Assembly (NCBI GenBank): GCA_039566865.1
Contig: CM076944.1
Coordinates: forward strand, 23,119,001 to 23,183,000
From: Aurelia coerulea
Taxonomy: Eukaryota > Cnidaria > Scyphozoa > Semaeostomeae > Ulmaridae
Direction: 5' to 3'
Length of the DNA: 64,000 bases
In this document: positions 52,031-63,523 of the stretch, one piece after another
Numbering within the stretch: the first letter of the stretch is position 1
How the letters are laid out: every line of letters begins with the position of its first letter
The notes under the pieces: model-generated
Database searches by the model: none
Told to the model about the DNA's origin: nothing
What the model saw: only the letters and a program-made list of their open reading frames with translations
Position numbers and translations under genes: made by a program

Positions 52031-53645
52031 ATTCTTTCTCAACTATTTATTTCTCAACCCAGCTATTTTCTCTTCGGTTTTAGAGGAATCTTGAGGACAA
52101 TCTTTCGGCAAAAATGGGGGGGGGGGTATATACTATGCCTATGGAAGATGCTTGCCATTGTTCAAACAGAGGCAATAGGCACGAGTGTGTCTTTTTTTAG
52201 GCTCCCTAACTACTTGTCACCGTCGATTACCGTCGATAGTTATATAAAGCTCCTGCTGTCAGCAAAGCGATTTACGCCCCCTCCCAAGTCACGAAATCAC
52301 GAATCGTGGCAAATTACCATGGTATCCAGCCTACTGAATGTTTATGTACTGAAATGCAAATTTGCAGCACAACAATATTTTATTGTATTTACAGAACTTG
52401 GGATGCATGCCCGTGGTGACTTAATTTTGTTATAAACTAAGCTCAGTGTCACATGCTACGAGGACAAAAGGCCACCTGGCTGGCTAGGAGCCAGAACAGG
52501 TTTTTAGGCCTTCCTGTCAGCCTTTATCACAAGCGAATTGAGAGGCAAGGTCAGCCTATCTTGTTCAAAACAATAAGGTTAAAACATGAAATTACCTTCG
52601 TAAACACCACTCTTGCTCTGGAAAGCATCTTGCCTTAGGGTTCTGTCTCTGGCTTATGCAACTTGGTAATCTTTTTTACTTAGCTTCTTCGTTGGCGTTC
52701 GGTTTGCAGGTTGCGGTTTTGCATTGTGTGACTGGTGACCTGATGAATAAATGTTGTTGTTGCAGTAGCAGAGTTCAGTTGTGACAAGCAAAACTGGTTT
52801 GCCATGATAATGGAGTCAAAGGTTACATGCGCGCGTAGTAATGTCACATGCAATACGATTTTGATATAAATGCAAAATTTGTAAATTGAGTTTTTGCATA
52901 TACCTTTGATTCGTTTTCACGATTGTCTTAACCATAATGGACTCAATAAATCTTTTTGGACATGACAGGAAGCTATATATTTGAAATTTTACATTTTCTT
53001 TTTCTTTTGAACATTTAGATTAGTAGCAGGTAGGTCCACAGCTGACACGTAAATTTTAACCTGATTGATAAAATGGATCGTGCTTACGTCGTTTCATTCG
53101 AATTTATATTGAGTTGATATACCTTTTTACACCCCCAGTCGGAAGATTGTGGTCTTTTATCCTCTCGCCATTTTTGTTTTATTTTTCTATTTATATTATT
53201 TGTTTTGCTGCATGATAATATTATCCACTTGTTGCCTTATGAGCCTGAAGCATATTCAGGATTTTTGAGAGGAAGCTTACTTATAAGACACTTTTAATCT
53301 GAGAACAATGCGACCAATTTTTACGAACGAAATTTTCTCAGATAAGTTGCTGCGTTAAGCTAACATAATAAATATATCATCAGTTTCTATAGCAGTTTTT
53401 AAGGATCTGATGAATGGTTTGAGAGCTGCAAGCCTTCGAACATCTATGCATTTTTTCACTCACCTAGTGTGATAGAATAACTTGTCGTTGTTGCTATTTT
53501 TGATGTTTTTTTACGTTGTCATTTCAGTGAAATTTGTAAGTTGGAATTTTAGAATGAATCAACTTGATATTGATACGTTGAGCAATATCCAAACTCTTGG
53601 CCTTGCCAAATGTGGTTCAATAAGTCAAGAAAAGTACAACAAAAA
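52031..53645. other. No recognised gene
   Basis: ORF 51968-52435 has no recognisable family. A G-run lies at about 52117-52128. The rest is AT-rich unique sequence. Confidence 0.35.
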
Positions 53646-53651
53646 GCCAAC

Positions 53652-55180
53652 ATGTAAGAAACTCACTCATAAGAAACTGTAGGCTGCCCTTTTAATTTCC
53701 GTACCAAAATATGAGAAAAACTGGTTAGAGTTATTTTCCTCTCAGTTTCTTATAAGTTTTAATTTTAGAACGAAATCTTGCGAAGCAAAATGAATGTAAG
53801 AGTCAATTTTCAAGAAACGAGTTCCAGTACCCTTACAATACTGATCAAAATTACTGTCAGTGTGCCCTGTTTCATCGAGTTTGAAGTGTGTTGTTTATGA
53901 AATGCTACCCTGGGTACCAGACTCTCTAAATGAAATGCTTGATACGGAGCCTAGTAAAATCAAGATAAAATTTGGTAAAACCATACAACATTTTACCATA
54001 CCAACAAAACAAGATACAACTTTTATCATCAATCATGATTTTTGTCCTTTCGGGTTGGTTCTGCTATTTTCATAAGAGTTTCTCATTAGAAACTCGTCAG
54101 CCTATTTTTCAAACTATATTCATTTCACAAGAAACTGTACCCTGGGTACCAGACCAAACTCTACCCAGGGTGAAGAAACTGTATAGCCTGATCCAAAAAT
54201 TTCTTGTATGTAGGTAAAAAGCTCTATTAAGCCCCCTTTCTAATAAGCCCCTCCCCTTTGGGCCAAAATATCAAATGAACCCCACTCTCTATCAAGCCCC
54301 CCCCCCCCACTTATATCAAATTCCAGAGGTTCCTGAAAGATTTTCCATTTGTTGAGCTAAATACGTTTGCATGTTATTTGATATGGTTTGAGATACAATT
54401 ATCTCGAATTTATGTATTTGACTCGTAAAATTGTATGTTGAATCCGCAAAATATGGTGTAAGAGAACTAAAAAGCTATCATATATATCCTTGTCATTTGA
54501 TTTTATGAATAAGCCCCCTCTCTTTAAAGCCCCCCTCTGGAGTGTCCAAAATTAACTAAGCCCAATAAGCCCCTCCGGGGGCTTAATAGAGCTTTTACAG
54601 TAGTTCCCTTATGCACCAAAGGAAAGAAATAGATCAAAAAGTGGTGGTTGTCATACAAAGGTTTTTACTTATGCCACTGTCTACATTTTGCTGTGGTATT
54701 TATGACCATCTCCCCCACCCCCTGCAAATGCAGTTAACGTGCACAGACACGGAGACTGTAAACGACGTTTTTATTATTTCTGTTCATTTGTTTATCAGGT
54801 TATCAGGAAAAATCAGTACAGGGAGCGCCGTTGCATAGCAGCATCTTATCACTTACAATTTTAATCAAGATCAGATCAGATGTCCAAAAATAAGATGACC
54901 GATTTCATGATGCCCAGCAATGCAATGACCGAGTTCACGTCTTTTCTCGTCTTTCTTTATGTAAAATTTTGGACGAGCCATTACTTCAGATAAAAATTCA
55001 GATAAAAATCTCTAAATACCTCAAATTTGTCTAGTTCATGTTCTTGGTTGCAAAATTCATGCTATCATTTCTATGACTGCTATATGCACGTTTATCGATA
55101 TACGCAAATTTAGTGCAAAAGCATCTTATCTTTTTAGTCATCCCAGCAGAACCAGTTTCTTACGAGTGAATTTCTTGTAA
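53652..55180. mobile_element. Probable element with (T)GTAAGAAACTCACTC ends
   Basis: GTAAGAAACTCACTCATAAG faces an inverted, slightly diverged copy at 55150-55178. AAGAAACT(G/C) recurs inside (about 53744 inverted, 53813, 54128, 54172). It is interrupted by the TA MITE at 54213-54600. Borders are approximate. Confidence 0.45.
54213..54600. mobile_element. TA-flanked MITE, AAGCTCTATTAAGCCCCC ends
   Basis: GTAAAAAGCTCTATTAAGCC faces GGCTTAATAGAGCTTTTAC. TA lies at 54211-54212 and 54601-54602. The interior repeats AAGCCCC(C/T) motifs. Confidence 0.65.
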
Positions 55181-55189
55181 AAAAGACGA

Positions 55190-56960
55190 GTGGCATTGAA
55201 TTGCATCAGTCTGAAAGATATTAATTGCAAACCATGGGGCTAGTGCTGGTTGATATCCAAAAAATAGGAAGCAATTGTGAATGGGAGACATCTGGAAGTT
55301 GGGAATCCGGGAGAAAATGGAATACCGAAACACTAGGACGCGCAGTATGATGTTTTTGGCATCTTAAACAATCACTATATATAAGTTGATTTAAGAAAAG
55401 TTTTGATCAGAAATCTCAGCATCAGCACATAGGCATAAAAAGAGAACTTTTACGGCCACTTTTGCAGAGTTCTATAGATCCAATTTTCAGTCTCTAGAAA
55501 CCTTAGGGACACTGCAAAATTCAATCTATAATATGGCCAGTGCAAAATGTAACGAGGCAACAACTTTTTTTAGCCCATACAGAACCGGGTCGTCATCACT
55601 ATTTATCATGCGAATGTACGGGGCAGTAACTCTTTTTATTAATCAAGAATGAAACTGAAAAATATAAAAGTTCATTTTGCGTCAAATTATGTAAATATCA
55701 TTCTGCACGAAAATGACTTGCAGAGATTTGTTTAGAATGACGAAAAGTGCCAATTCGTTTCAAGAACACTTTATCAGTCGTTGGTATCTGAAATCTTCGA
55801 AATCAATACAGTATCTCTTGTTGGTAAAAACTTGTAACAGAATAGATATACGTTATAATTTTGGAGCAAAAACAGAACAAATTATATTACAGTCATCAGC
55901 TTATTCCTCTCTGTACTATAACAGCCATCACTTAGAAGTACGGGGCAGATACATTTTTTGAAGAACGCTGTTGACAGTGTAGTTAGTTATTTGAAAACAT
56001 TTTCAACGGGATGAGCAGGTTCCTTTGCATCAGTTTTTTTTCTCCACTGCCATGCAATAAAAAATTTTTTGCACTGTCTTAAACTACATGTATCCCCTTT
56101 GACCAAAATTGGAAATATGCCCGAAATATAATAGCGCACAAACTAGATGTTTATTGAAACAGAAAACAAAACTGCTGATACTTCAAGTGGGCTCTCTTCA
56201 CGAAGGCTTCAAACTCCCAATCAAACAGGTCGAGATTCGATTGGTGCAGAACTCCTTTATTAATCAGTATGATACAAGATTTCTTTGAGGACAAAATCAT
56301 TTCTGCAGGATTTCAGATGTTTCTTGAAAAAACGCTATGATTTCTGTCAGGAGTCTTCATCATTTCTAGCCATATATAATATTCGAGACCATCGATGATA
56401 AAGTTAGAAATCATAATGAAGAACACTATTACAATCAACCGTATGAGGTGGAGTGGATGAATAATAAGTGGAGACATGAATGTGAAAAGGATGAGAAAAA
56501 GTCCTTGAGAATGTGGCACGAAGAAGAATTAGATATGCGATCTAAATGCTCCAAATTCAAAAACTCAAATAATAAAAAAGAACACGAGGATTCCACTCAA
56601 AATAATTTCAAAGGCAAAAAAGCGAGAAAAATACACATCCTAACAATATCTGTAGGACACATTTGAAGTTGACAAAACAAACTACACAACGAAAAACTTA
56701 TGACGAGCAAATATACGTAGCAAATTTGAAGGAGCTCGAGCATGAATATATGGCTGAGATGGAAAAAATGATGCATGCAAAAGCCAGTAGAAAATATTTC
56801 AACGATGCAAGATTGAAGAAAGTCGGAACAGAAATATATAAAATCGAGCTTAAACTTCGCAATAGCAATTTTACGGCTAAATAATTCTCTTGTAATTATG
56901 TACCTAATTCTAGAATTAGCAGCAATACAACTAAAGCAAACAAACCTAATGAGGAGACTA
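55190..56960. other. Unrecognised region with a lysine-rich ORF pair
   Basis: ORF 56448-56666 (MEWMNNKWRHECEKDEKKSL...) and the next open frame to 56884 (LKELEHEYMAEMEKMMHAKA...) are highly charged and helical. They could be one decayed coding segment with a frameshift. No family recognised. Confidence 0.3.
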
Positions 56961-56964
56961 TTAA

Positions 56965-57850
56965 CCCTATTTTAACCGGGGGGGGGCGTTTTTCGCCCCC
57001 CCTGTCGGATTGTTTTTAATAGCTCCCAAACGATGCTACCTACAATGCTGAAACGTCTTGACTTTTCCTAAAATTTAGTTGGCAATCAGAAAATAAAAAT
57101 TTCAAGACCTATTGTTCGACCACGTGACCACCAAATGCCCATATTTGGAGAGTGGTCACAAAGAAATTCTTTAAAACGGCTCTAATTTCTTTCTTTGTTA
57201 CTAAATCTCCACAATATATATACCATTCGCTTCGTCTCAATGAGTGCTTTCATTTGATATATAATGTATTCATATTTGCTGACATCAGCACTTTATTGTT
57301 TCCATGACGTCATCAATCTTTATGACGTCATATTCCTAATGAATGAGTAATTTTTGCATGCAAAACTGATGGAATTACCTCAATTATCGATGAAGGTACT
57401 TTATTTCATCAATAATATGCGAAATTAATGGTTTTAAATCATATTTATTGAGCAAACAATTTTGCATTTAATCCAATTTTCATTATTTAATTAGTTAATT
57501 TATTAGAAACCACAAATATCCGTATGAAACCATATGAAACTACAAATTAATGGTGTCAAGCAGGTATTTGGATGGTTTTTTGCCAATTTTATCAAGCTAT
57601 TTGCTAATAATTGGCCCTTTTTTGCAAATAGCTCGATTTTCACAAAATTTGCATTGTTTTTGGTTGCCTAGCAACCAATCACGTGACTACTGATTGATTG
57701 ATGCTATTTTTAGATTATCCTTTGTTCAATTATGACACAGTGCAAGTTTCATTGTCATAGCTGTTATACTTGCGGAGAAAAACAGGGGGGGGCGAAAAAC
57801 GCCCCCCCCCCGGTAGAAAATCACTTTTTTTTTACCCGGTTAAAATAGGG
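56965..57850. mobile_element. TTAA-flanked MITE with GC hairpins (piggyBac-type target)
   Basis: CCCTATTTTAACCGGG and its inverse are flanked by TTAA (56961-56964, 57851-57854). Just inside each end is a GGGGGGCG-TTTTT-CGCCCCCC hairpin (about 56980-57003 and 57784-57812). No coding capacity. Confidence 0.75.
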
Positions 57851-57854
57851 TTAA

Positions 57855-58668
57855 TACTAAACTCAAATCACAAATTCCTGTACCAATTAAAAAGAAAAAC
57901 AAAGTTAGATACAAACTAACATTTGACATCAAGTAGAATGAAATAATCTTACGTCATATGAATAGACGGACTTAATACAAATTAAGAGCTGCAGTAAAAT
58001 TAATCATTTAGCCTGAAGAGTCTGCATGAACAGACGAAACTAGTCGCAAAAGAAACGATGCGACTCGTCTACAGGAGCAATGAACAAAGCGAGGTTAATC
58101 TAGCATATAATGACGTCATAATTATGTCAAATGAAACGCTTTAGCGGCGGTTTCCTGTCCCGGGGGGAGGAGGGTAAGGGTACAGGTATGTGCCGCCCAT
58201 ATGGGTGGGATTTTCGGCCCAAAATTCTGATCTTACAGTGTTCGGCTGCAATGTGCGCGTTTCATAACGTGCGGCCGCACATTTCACTACAATATTTACT
58301 GCATTTTTCAAAAATGGTGGCATATTTTCCAAATCAGCCACGGTATCAATGTCAGACTCACTTCACAAACGGTTATGTTCCTAACTCAATTTTTTTATTC
58401 CATTCAACTTAATTGGCTAATTCATAAGCCCTCCGCAGGAGCAAGGAACGTCGAAGTACGAGCAAAGCGAGAGCTTTGCTTCTTGATATGAATCAATTAG
58501 GAGCAGAGAAGAGGTTGGGGTTCTTTAACACTGTTTATATGTTGCACTTTCCCATAGAAGATATCAACACAAAATGTTTTTCATTGATACCTTCTTTCAA
58601 AGGAAAACATGCAATGAAGTGGTTGAATACTATAATAAATCATAGGGGACCATGAATGAATATTTCAG
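57855..58668. other. No recognised gene
   Basis: It contains fragments of other repeats (CAGACGAAACTAGTCGC near 58032; a G/C-rich tract at 58158-58210). Nothing further supported. Confidence 0.35.
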
Positions 58669-58939
58669 GAGGGGTACTTCGGGGTTTGCGGTATTGCGGT
58701 ATCGGGGGTAAATTTTGTGCGGTATTGCGGTAATGACGGAAAAAACTTGCGGTATTGCGGTATCGAACTTTCACAGCGCGGTATGCGGTATTGTACGAAA
58801 ATTAACATCCAAATTTCCTGTAATACCATTTTCCTGTTCAGGAACGAAGCATATTGGAGACGAATTGATATAGAGGAAAGAACAACGAAGGAGAGGGAAG
58901 TCCCTGATCTATCTCTTTCTCTCTGTGCCTGCTTTACCT

Positions 58940-59090
58940 GCTCAACCTTAAATTATTATTATTATTATTATTATCAATTTATTTAAAGTAGGCCTACATA
59001 TATATATATATATACATACAAGACATATATACATATAGATACAATAGCTATAACTAAGAGCTAATTCAAGCCTACTAAAAAAGGTACTAG
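58940..59090 (-). repeat. LINE 3' tail with ATT microsatellite
   Basis: An (ATT/TTA)n run at 58950-58975 is followed by AATTTATTTAAAGTAGGCCT. The same junction occurs at 42062-42105, marking a second 3' end of that LINE family. Confidence 0.55.
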
Positions 59091-59099
59091 CGGAGGAGG

Positions 59100-61070
59100 T
59101 CACGCAACATTTATATCTGAAGAAAAAGAATCAAATATTTGCACGAGTTAAACGTTAAATGTGGAAAACTCACCTCTGCTTACAAATCAGGCAATCTGAC
59201 AATGTTGGACAACTATACGCCTATCACGGTAATTCCTCCTCTATCAAAAGTTATGGAGAAGATCATTTATAATCAACTGTCCCAGTACCTTGAGTCGAAT
59301 GGCCTATTGTGCCCACATCAGTTTGGGTTTAGACAAGGGAGATCTACGCAACATGCAGTTACCTAACTGTCAGAAAAGGTTACACAGAAAATTGACAAAG
59401 GGCTATGTATTGGTGCTGTCTATATTGACCTCCGTCAAGCCTTCGACACAGCATGTCATGTAACCTTGCGGGAAAAATTACCAGGTGATGTGGAATTACA
59501 ATGGATAGGTGATTATGTCTCTAATAGAAAACAAAAAGTAATTTTTGATAGCACCAGCTCATGCGAAGAAAATGTTACATGTGGTGTCCCACAAGGATCC
59601 ATCCTGGGGCCCCTTTTTTTAGGCTTATAATCAACGACATCATTCCATATTCCGCTCACTGATGCTGGCATTATATTATATGCCGACGATAGTGTTTAAT
59701 ATTGTGCACGAAAGAACTTAAATGAAATAGAACATACACTTAACAGTGCACTGCAAACAGTTGCAGACTGGTTTAATGAAAATAACTTGTTCATTAACTT
59801 GAAAAAAGGTAAAACTGAATTTTGCTATATGGATCACATCAAAAGTTGTCCAAATAGCCAAAGGTGGACATCAAAATCTACAATCAAACTATTCATGAGA
59901 CAAAATCATACAAGTACATTGGTGCAGATTTGGATAACCATCTGAACCTACATCAACATTTTGAAAATGTGTACAAAAAAAGCATCCGCCAGAGTAAAGC
60001 TTTGATCTCGTATTCGCGAAAAAGTCAGCCGTCATGTAGCAGAATCGATATACACAGGAACGCCGGAGAGGGGGGGGGCGCGGGGGGGCAAGCGCCCCTC
60101 CTGCCCTTTCCTAACGGGGGCAAGGGGGGCAAAAGTGCCCTTTCAATGAAAAACAATAATTTACTTTGAAACTTGATAGAAAAGCCGCCATAGCTTCATT
60201 AACTTATCAGAAACACACCAGTAACGAAAAATGACTGGCAATTGCAACTTTAAAATAAGCAATATGCTATTTTATGCGATTCGGAATGAGGACATGTGGA
60301 GAAATAGCCGAAAAATTTTGTGAAAGAACATTATTAATGTTCGTTAAAACATTTTTGATAGCATTTTAAGCCAATCTAAAGGGCGTGGTCACAAAAATTT
60401 TCCCCGGGGGAGTACCCCCGGACCCCCAATTTTTAGGCTCGCTTCGCTCGCCTTCGGTCTCGTTTGCCCTTACCTTCCTATTCGCCCCCCTTGCCCTACC
60501 ATCGCTCCGGCGTCCCTGGATATACATAACAATGATACGATACGGCCACTGCTGTTGTACTGCTACCCACTACAGCTTTCCCTACCCCAAGGAACAGTAA
60601 ACAAGCTACAGTGTATACAAAATAGAGCAGCCAGAATTTTCAACCCAAGAGCAAAGATAACGTCATGGGACAACAAAGACCTGAATGGTTACTTCAAAAG
60701 ATCTCAGCATGACATTAACACTCTTGTGTTGTTTTAACGAAAATGCGCACTGAAACTGGAAAAAAAATCGTTTGCCGACCAGGGAGCCCGCATTTTCAAC
60801 CGACGAAATATCCATCTTGCTTATAAATAGAAACTAAAACCATGGAAGGCTTTGTAGATGTCCAAGAAAAATATATTTGACTCCAATAAATTCTTATCCT
60901 TTAATTGTACATTAAACTATTTTCATTTTATTCTATTTTTTTGCCTTAATTTCAACTACAACGATTTGTCAATAGGTAGGATTACAGGTCCTGCAATGAT
61001 ACCAGATAGTTTTATGCTGAACAAGTCAACCTGTCAAAATATTAGTTATTATTATTATCATTATTATTAA
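59100..61070 (+). pseudogene. Frameshifted LINE reverse transcriptase
   Basis: The RT palm motifs are spread over frames: MLDNYTPITVIPPLSKVMEK (59200), HQFGFRQGRSTQHAV, GAVYIDLRQAFD (59420), CGVPQGSILGPLF (59580), a broken ADD box at about 59686, and YKYIGADLDNHL (59920). It resumes after the hAT insertion with QNRAARIF (60617) and ends at an ATT-type microsatellite (61043-61068). Several stops make it inactive. Confidence 0.85.
60055..60518. mobile_element. hAT-type MITE in the LINE
   Basis: CAGGAACGCCGGAG faces CTCCGGCGTCCCTG, and GATATACA is duplicated exactly (60047-60054, 60519-60526). It contains GCTCGCTTCGCTCGC and GCG-rich tracts. Confidence 0.85.
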
Positions 61071-61519
61071 GTTTTGTTTTGAAAAGTTTCCTTTCGAACC
61101 ATGTTGCTTTCGAATACATTTGCACCTTTGACCCGGATGTTAACAGTACCACTAAAGGGTAAACAGTTTAGATCAATGATACGACTATGATATAAGATCT
61201 GCTCTATATATTCATAATTTCTGCCGTCAATGCAGTTTTACTAAAAGCACATAGATGAAATTTTTCCCCATCTTTCTCACATCACTATTTTGTCTGTAAA
61301 ACATCTAACTACGATCTAATAGATCAGACTACAAATTTTGACGGAGGAAGGTGGATTTAGGTGGGAATCAAACTGCTACAGACCGGTGTACTGTATTAAT
61401 AGCTTTGTTTTTAGTTTACTAGCGTATGCGGTATTTTGCTATTTCTTAATGCGGTATTGCGGTATTTGGTGTCTTTTTCGTGCGGTATTGCGGTATTGGG
61501 ACCCCCCGAAGTACCCCTC

Positions 61520-62113
61520 AATAATGAATGCATTAATAACGTTATCAAAATTAATCATTGTCAATGCGAGAAACATTTCACAAAGGCTGTGCTGCACTGC
61601 TGCCTGTTCATAATACCAATCATGAATGCATTAATAACGTTATCAACATTCATCATTATCACTGCCAGAAACACTTCACAAAAGCTTTGCTGCACTGTTT
61701 GTTCATAATACCAATCATGAATGCATTAATAACGCTATCAACATTAATCATTATCACTGCAAGAAACACTTCCCAAAGGCTGTGCTGCACTGCCTGTTCA
61801 TAATACCAATCATGAATAAATTGATAACGTTATCAAAATTAATCATTATCAATGCCAGAAACATTTCACAAAGGCTTTGCTGCATTGTTTGTTCATAATA
61901 CCAATCATGACTGCATTAATATCGTTATCAACATTAATCATTATCACGGCCAGAAACGATTCCCAACGGCTTTGCTGTACTGCTCGTGCATTACCAATCA
62001 TGAAAGCACTGATTATTATCACTGCTAGAAACATTTCACAAAGGCTTTGCTGTACTGCTTGATCATAACGCCAATCATTATAGCATTGATAACGTCATCA
62101 ACATTAATCATTA
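61520..62113 (-). repeat. Tandem copies of the GPCR 3' end
   Basis: Six ~77-101-bp units (starting near 61522, 61622, 61718, 61814, 61909, 62000) lie directly downstream of the GPCR stop. Read on the minus strand, each carries a diverged version of the receptor's last codons, (G)VMNKQYSKAFVKCF, then stop-like sequence and an AATGATTAATGTTGATAACG spacer. The seventh copy is the real gene end at 62114-62170. The most recent copies are not identical, so the array is not an assembly stutter. Confidence 0.8.
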
Positions 62114-63190
62114 TCACTGCCAGAAACTCTTCACAAAGGCTTTTCTGTACTGTTTGTTCATAACTCCATAAGCTATGGGATTGATTGCATGATTCGCGTA
62201 TGCAATGATGACGAATAACAAATCCATCCACACGTTGAATTTGATGTTAGGGTTGATAATTTCTATTACATTTGTGGCCAAGGTGGGCGTATAAACAACA
62301 AAGAAAATGAATACGATGACAAATAACATGAAAGTAGTACGAAACATAGCCTTGTCTCCGTGTGGATGATTAGGATCCAGTTTCCTTGAGAAGATGCTAT
62401 CCGTGTCTCTGCGGAGTGATCTTCCACTAGGTCTCTTATCACTGTCATCAGCAACGATTTGCAGCGATATTTGCAAATTGGATTCAATTTTCTGATCTGT
62501 TCTTTGAATATCGCGTTGCGATATTTGCATCTCGTTTCGAATCTGACGACGACTTTGCTTTATTGTTTTAAAAATTTTCCAATAGGACCATGCTATGACC
62601 AAAACTGGTGGCATGAGAATGACGCCAGAAATCATAAGATAGAACAGACCACTTGTATGAAAATCCATCATGCATAAGGAGCGTCTACTACGGAACACAT
62701 ATGCTGCCCATTTGTAGCCGTATAATGGAGGTGAGGCTGCGACCAGTGAAACTAACCATACACACGCAATCATCATAACGGTGTTTCTGATCGTGAAAAT
62801 TTTCTCGTGATTATCTGGGTCGTTGATCAGTGTATGGCGATTGACGCTAATCAGTCCAAGAAGATATAAGCTTGTGGCTACCATGCTAATTGTTAGATAA
62901 CCTGAAATTTGGCAGCCAACATGGCCTAAAGACCATCTTCCACACACAAGCGTGATAAAAATAGAGATGAAGTTCAGGCACTGGATTAAGTCAACGATAG
63001 CGAGATTTGCAATGAGAATGTCTGTGCTGTTTCGTTTCATCTTACTTCGCAACACAACCATGCAGACAAAGAAGTTACCTAAGACACCGGTAATAATTAC
63101 AATAAGGCACAGTGTACCGTAAACACCTCGAACCCCTGTCGTGAAATCTGCATCCAGATGCACCCATGTCTTGTTGATGTGGTATGCCAT
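62114..63190 (-). CDS. Class A (rhodopsin-like) G protein-coupled receptor
   Basis: This is a 358-residue seven-helix receptor. The short N-terminus has an N-glycosylation site (NKT, 6-8). Landmarks: GVLGN (N39, TM1), LAIVD (D67, TM2), C93 before TM3 and C173 in loop 2 (disulfide), N117-R118-H119 in place of DRY, W145 (TM4), P194-P195 (TM5), a ~70-residue charged loop 3, P302 in TM6 without the usual CW before it, and N337-P338-I-A-Y341 (NPxxY, TM7). The start is set at 63190 because TTTCATTCGTTTCAG is an acceptor just upstream (exon from 63196). The open frame does continue upstream to 63268 (384 residues). The NR(Y/H) form occurs in melatonin-receptor-like and Moody/Tre1-like groups, but I cannot assign a ligand. 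Confidence 0.92.
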   Translation of the reverse strand: MAYHINKTWVHLDADFTTGVRGVYGTLCLIVIITGVLGNFFVCMVVLRSKMKRNSTDILIANLAIVDLIQCLNFISIFITLVCGRWSLGHVGCQISGYLTISMVATSLYLLGLISVNRHTLINDPDNHEKIFTIRNTVMMIACVWLVSLVAASPPLYGYKWAAYVFRSRRSLCMMDFHTSGLFYLMISGVILMPPVLVIAWSYWKIFKTIKQSRRQIRNEMQISQRDIQRTDQKIESNLQISLQIVADDSDKRPSGRSLRRDTDSIFSRKLDPNHPHGDKAMFRTTFMLFVIVFIFFVVYTPTLATNVIEIINPNIKFNVWMDLLFVIIAYANHAINPIAYGVMNKQYRKAFVKSFWQ

Positions 63191-63196
63191 TATGAC

Positions 63197-63438
63197 CTGA
63201 AACGAATGAAAGGCAATGATGTCAGACCACGGGCAATAATGCACCGTTTTTTGGTTCTTTAGAGGCAATTCTCATCTCTATGTCCGCTCCTATTTGCATT
63301 GTTTCATAGGATGCTTCAATCATGTTCGTTTACAGGTGTCGACGACGTCGACCATACAACGAACTGCTATTTTGGGGTTTGCAATGAAATGAAGTTGAAC
63401 TGATATTTGTAGATTGCCGGACAATTTCTCAAACTTAC
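63197..63438 (-). other. Candidate 5' UTR intron of the GPCR gene
   Basis: The donor GATGG|GTAAGTTTGAG (exon end at 63439) and acceptor TTTCATTCGTTTCAG (AG at 63198-63197) define a 242-nt intron on the minus strand. It would place a noncoding exon at 63439 to at least 63520. That exon has an out-of-frame ATGATGG at its 3' end. Confidence 0.55.
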
Positions 63439-63523
63439 CCATCATGTGCTGAGTGAGTGTCTCCCCATACACACGGAAGTTGCACTCTGGCACCGAATTT
63501 CTGGCAAAACAAGCTGATATCAT

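Larger units (their letters stand above)
58669..61519. mobile_element. DNA element with GAGGGGTACTTCGGGG ends and direct TGCGGTATTGCGGTAT repeats
   Basis: The perfect 16-bp inverted ends are GAGGGGTACTTCGGGG. TGCGGTATTGCGGTAT-type repeats lie at 58687-58790 and 61427-61497, again on the same strand at both ends. The interior is largely a LINE (59100-61070). No TSD was identified. Confidence 0.65.

Noticed and set aside
4083..52128. Several pure G-runs of 10-17 bases
   Set aside because: Homopolymers next to element ends; length may be a sequencing artefact. No function can be supported.
62025..62231. Alternative minus-strand ORF over the GPCR end
   Set aside because: It is a shifted frame of the receptor tail and its tandem copies, kept only as part of the repeat finding.
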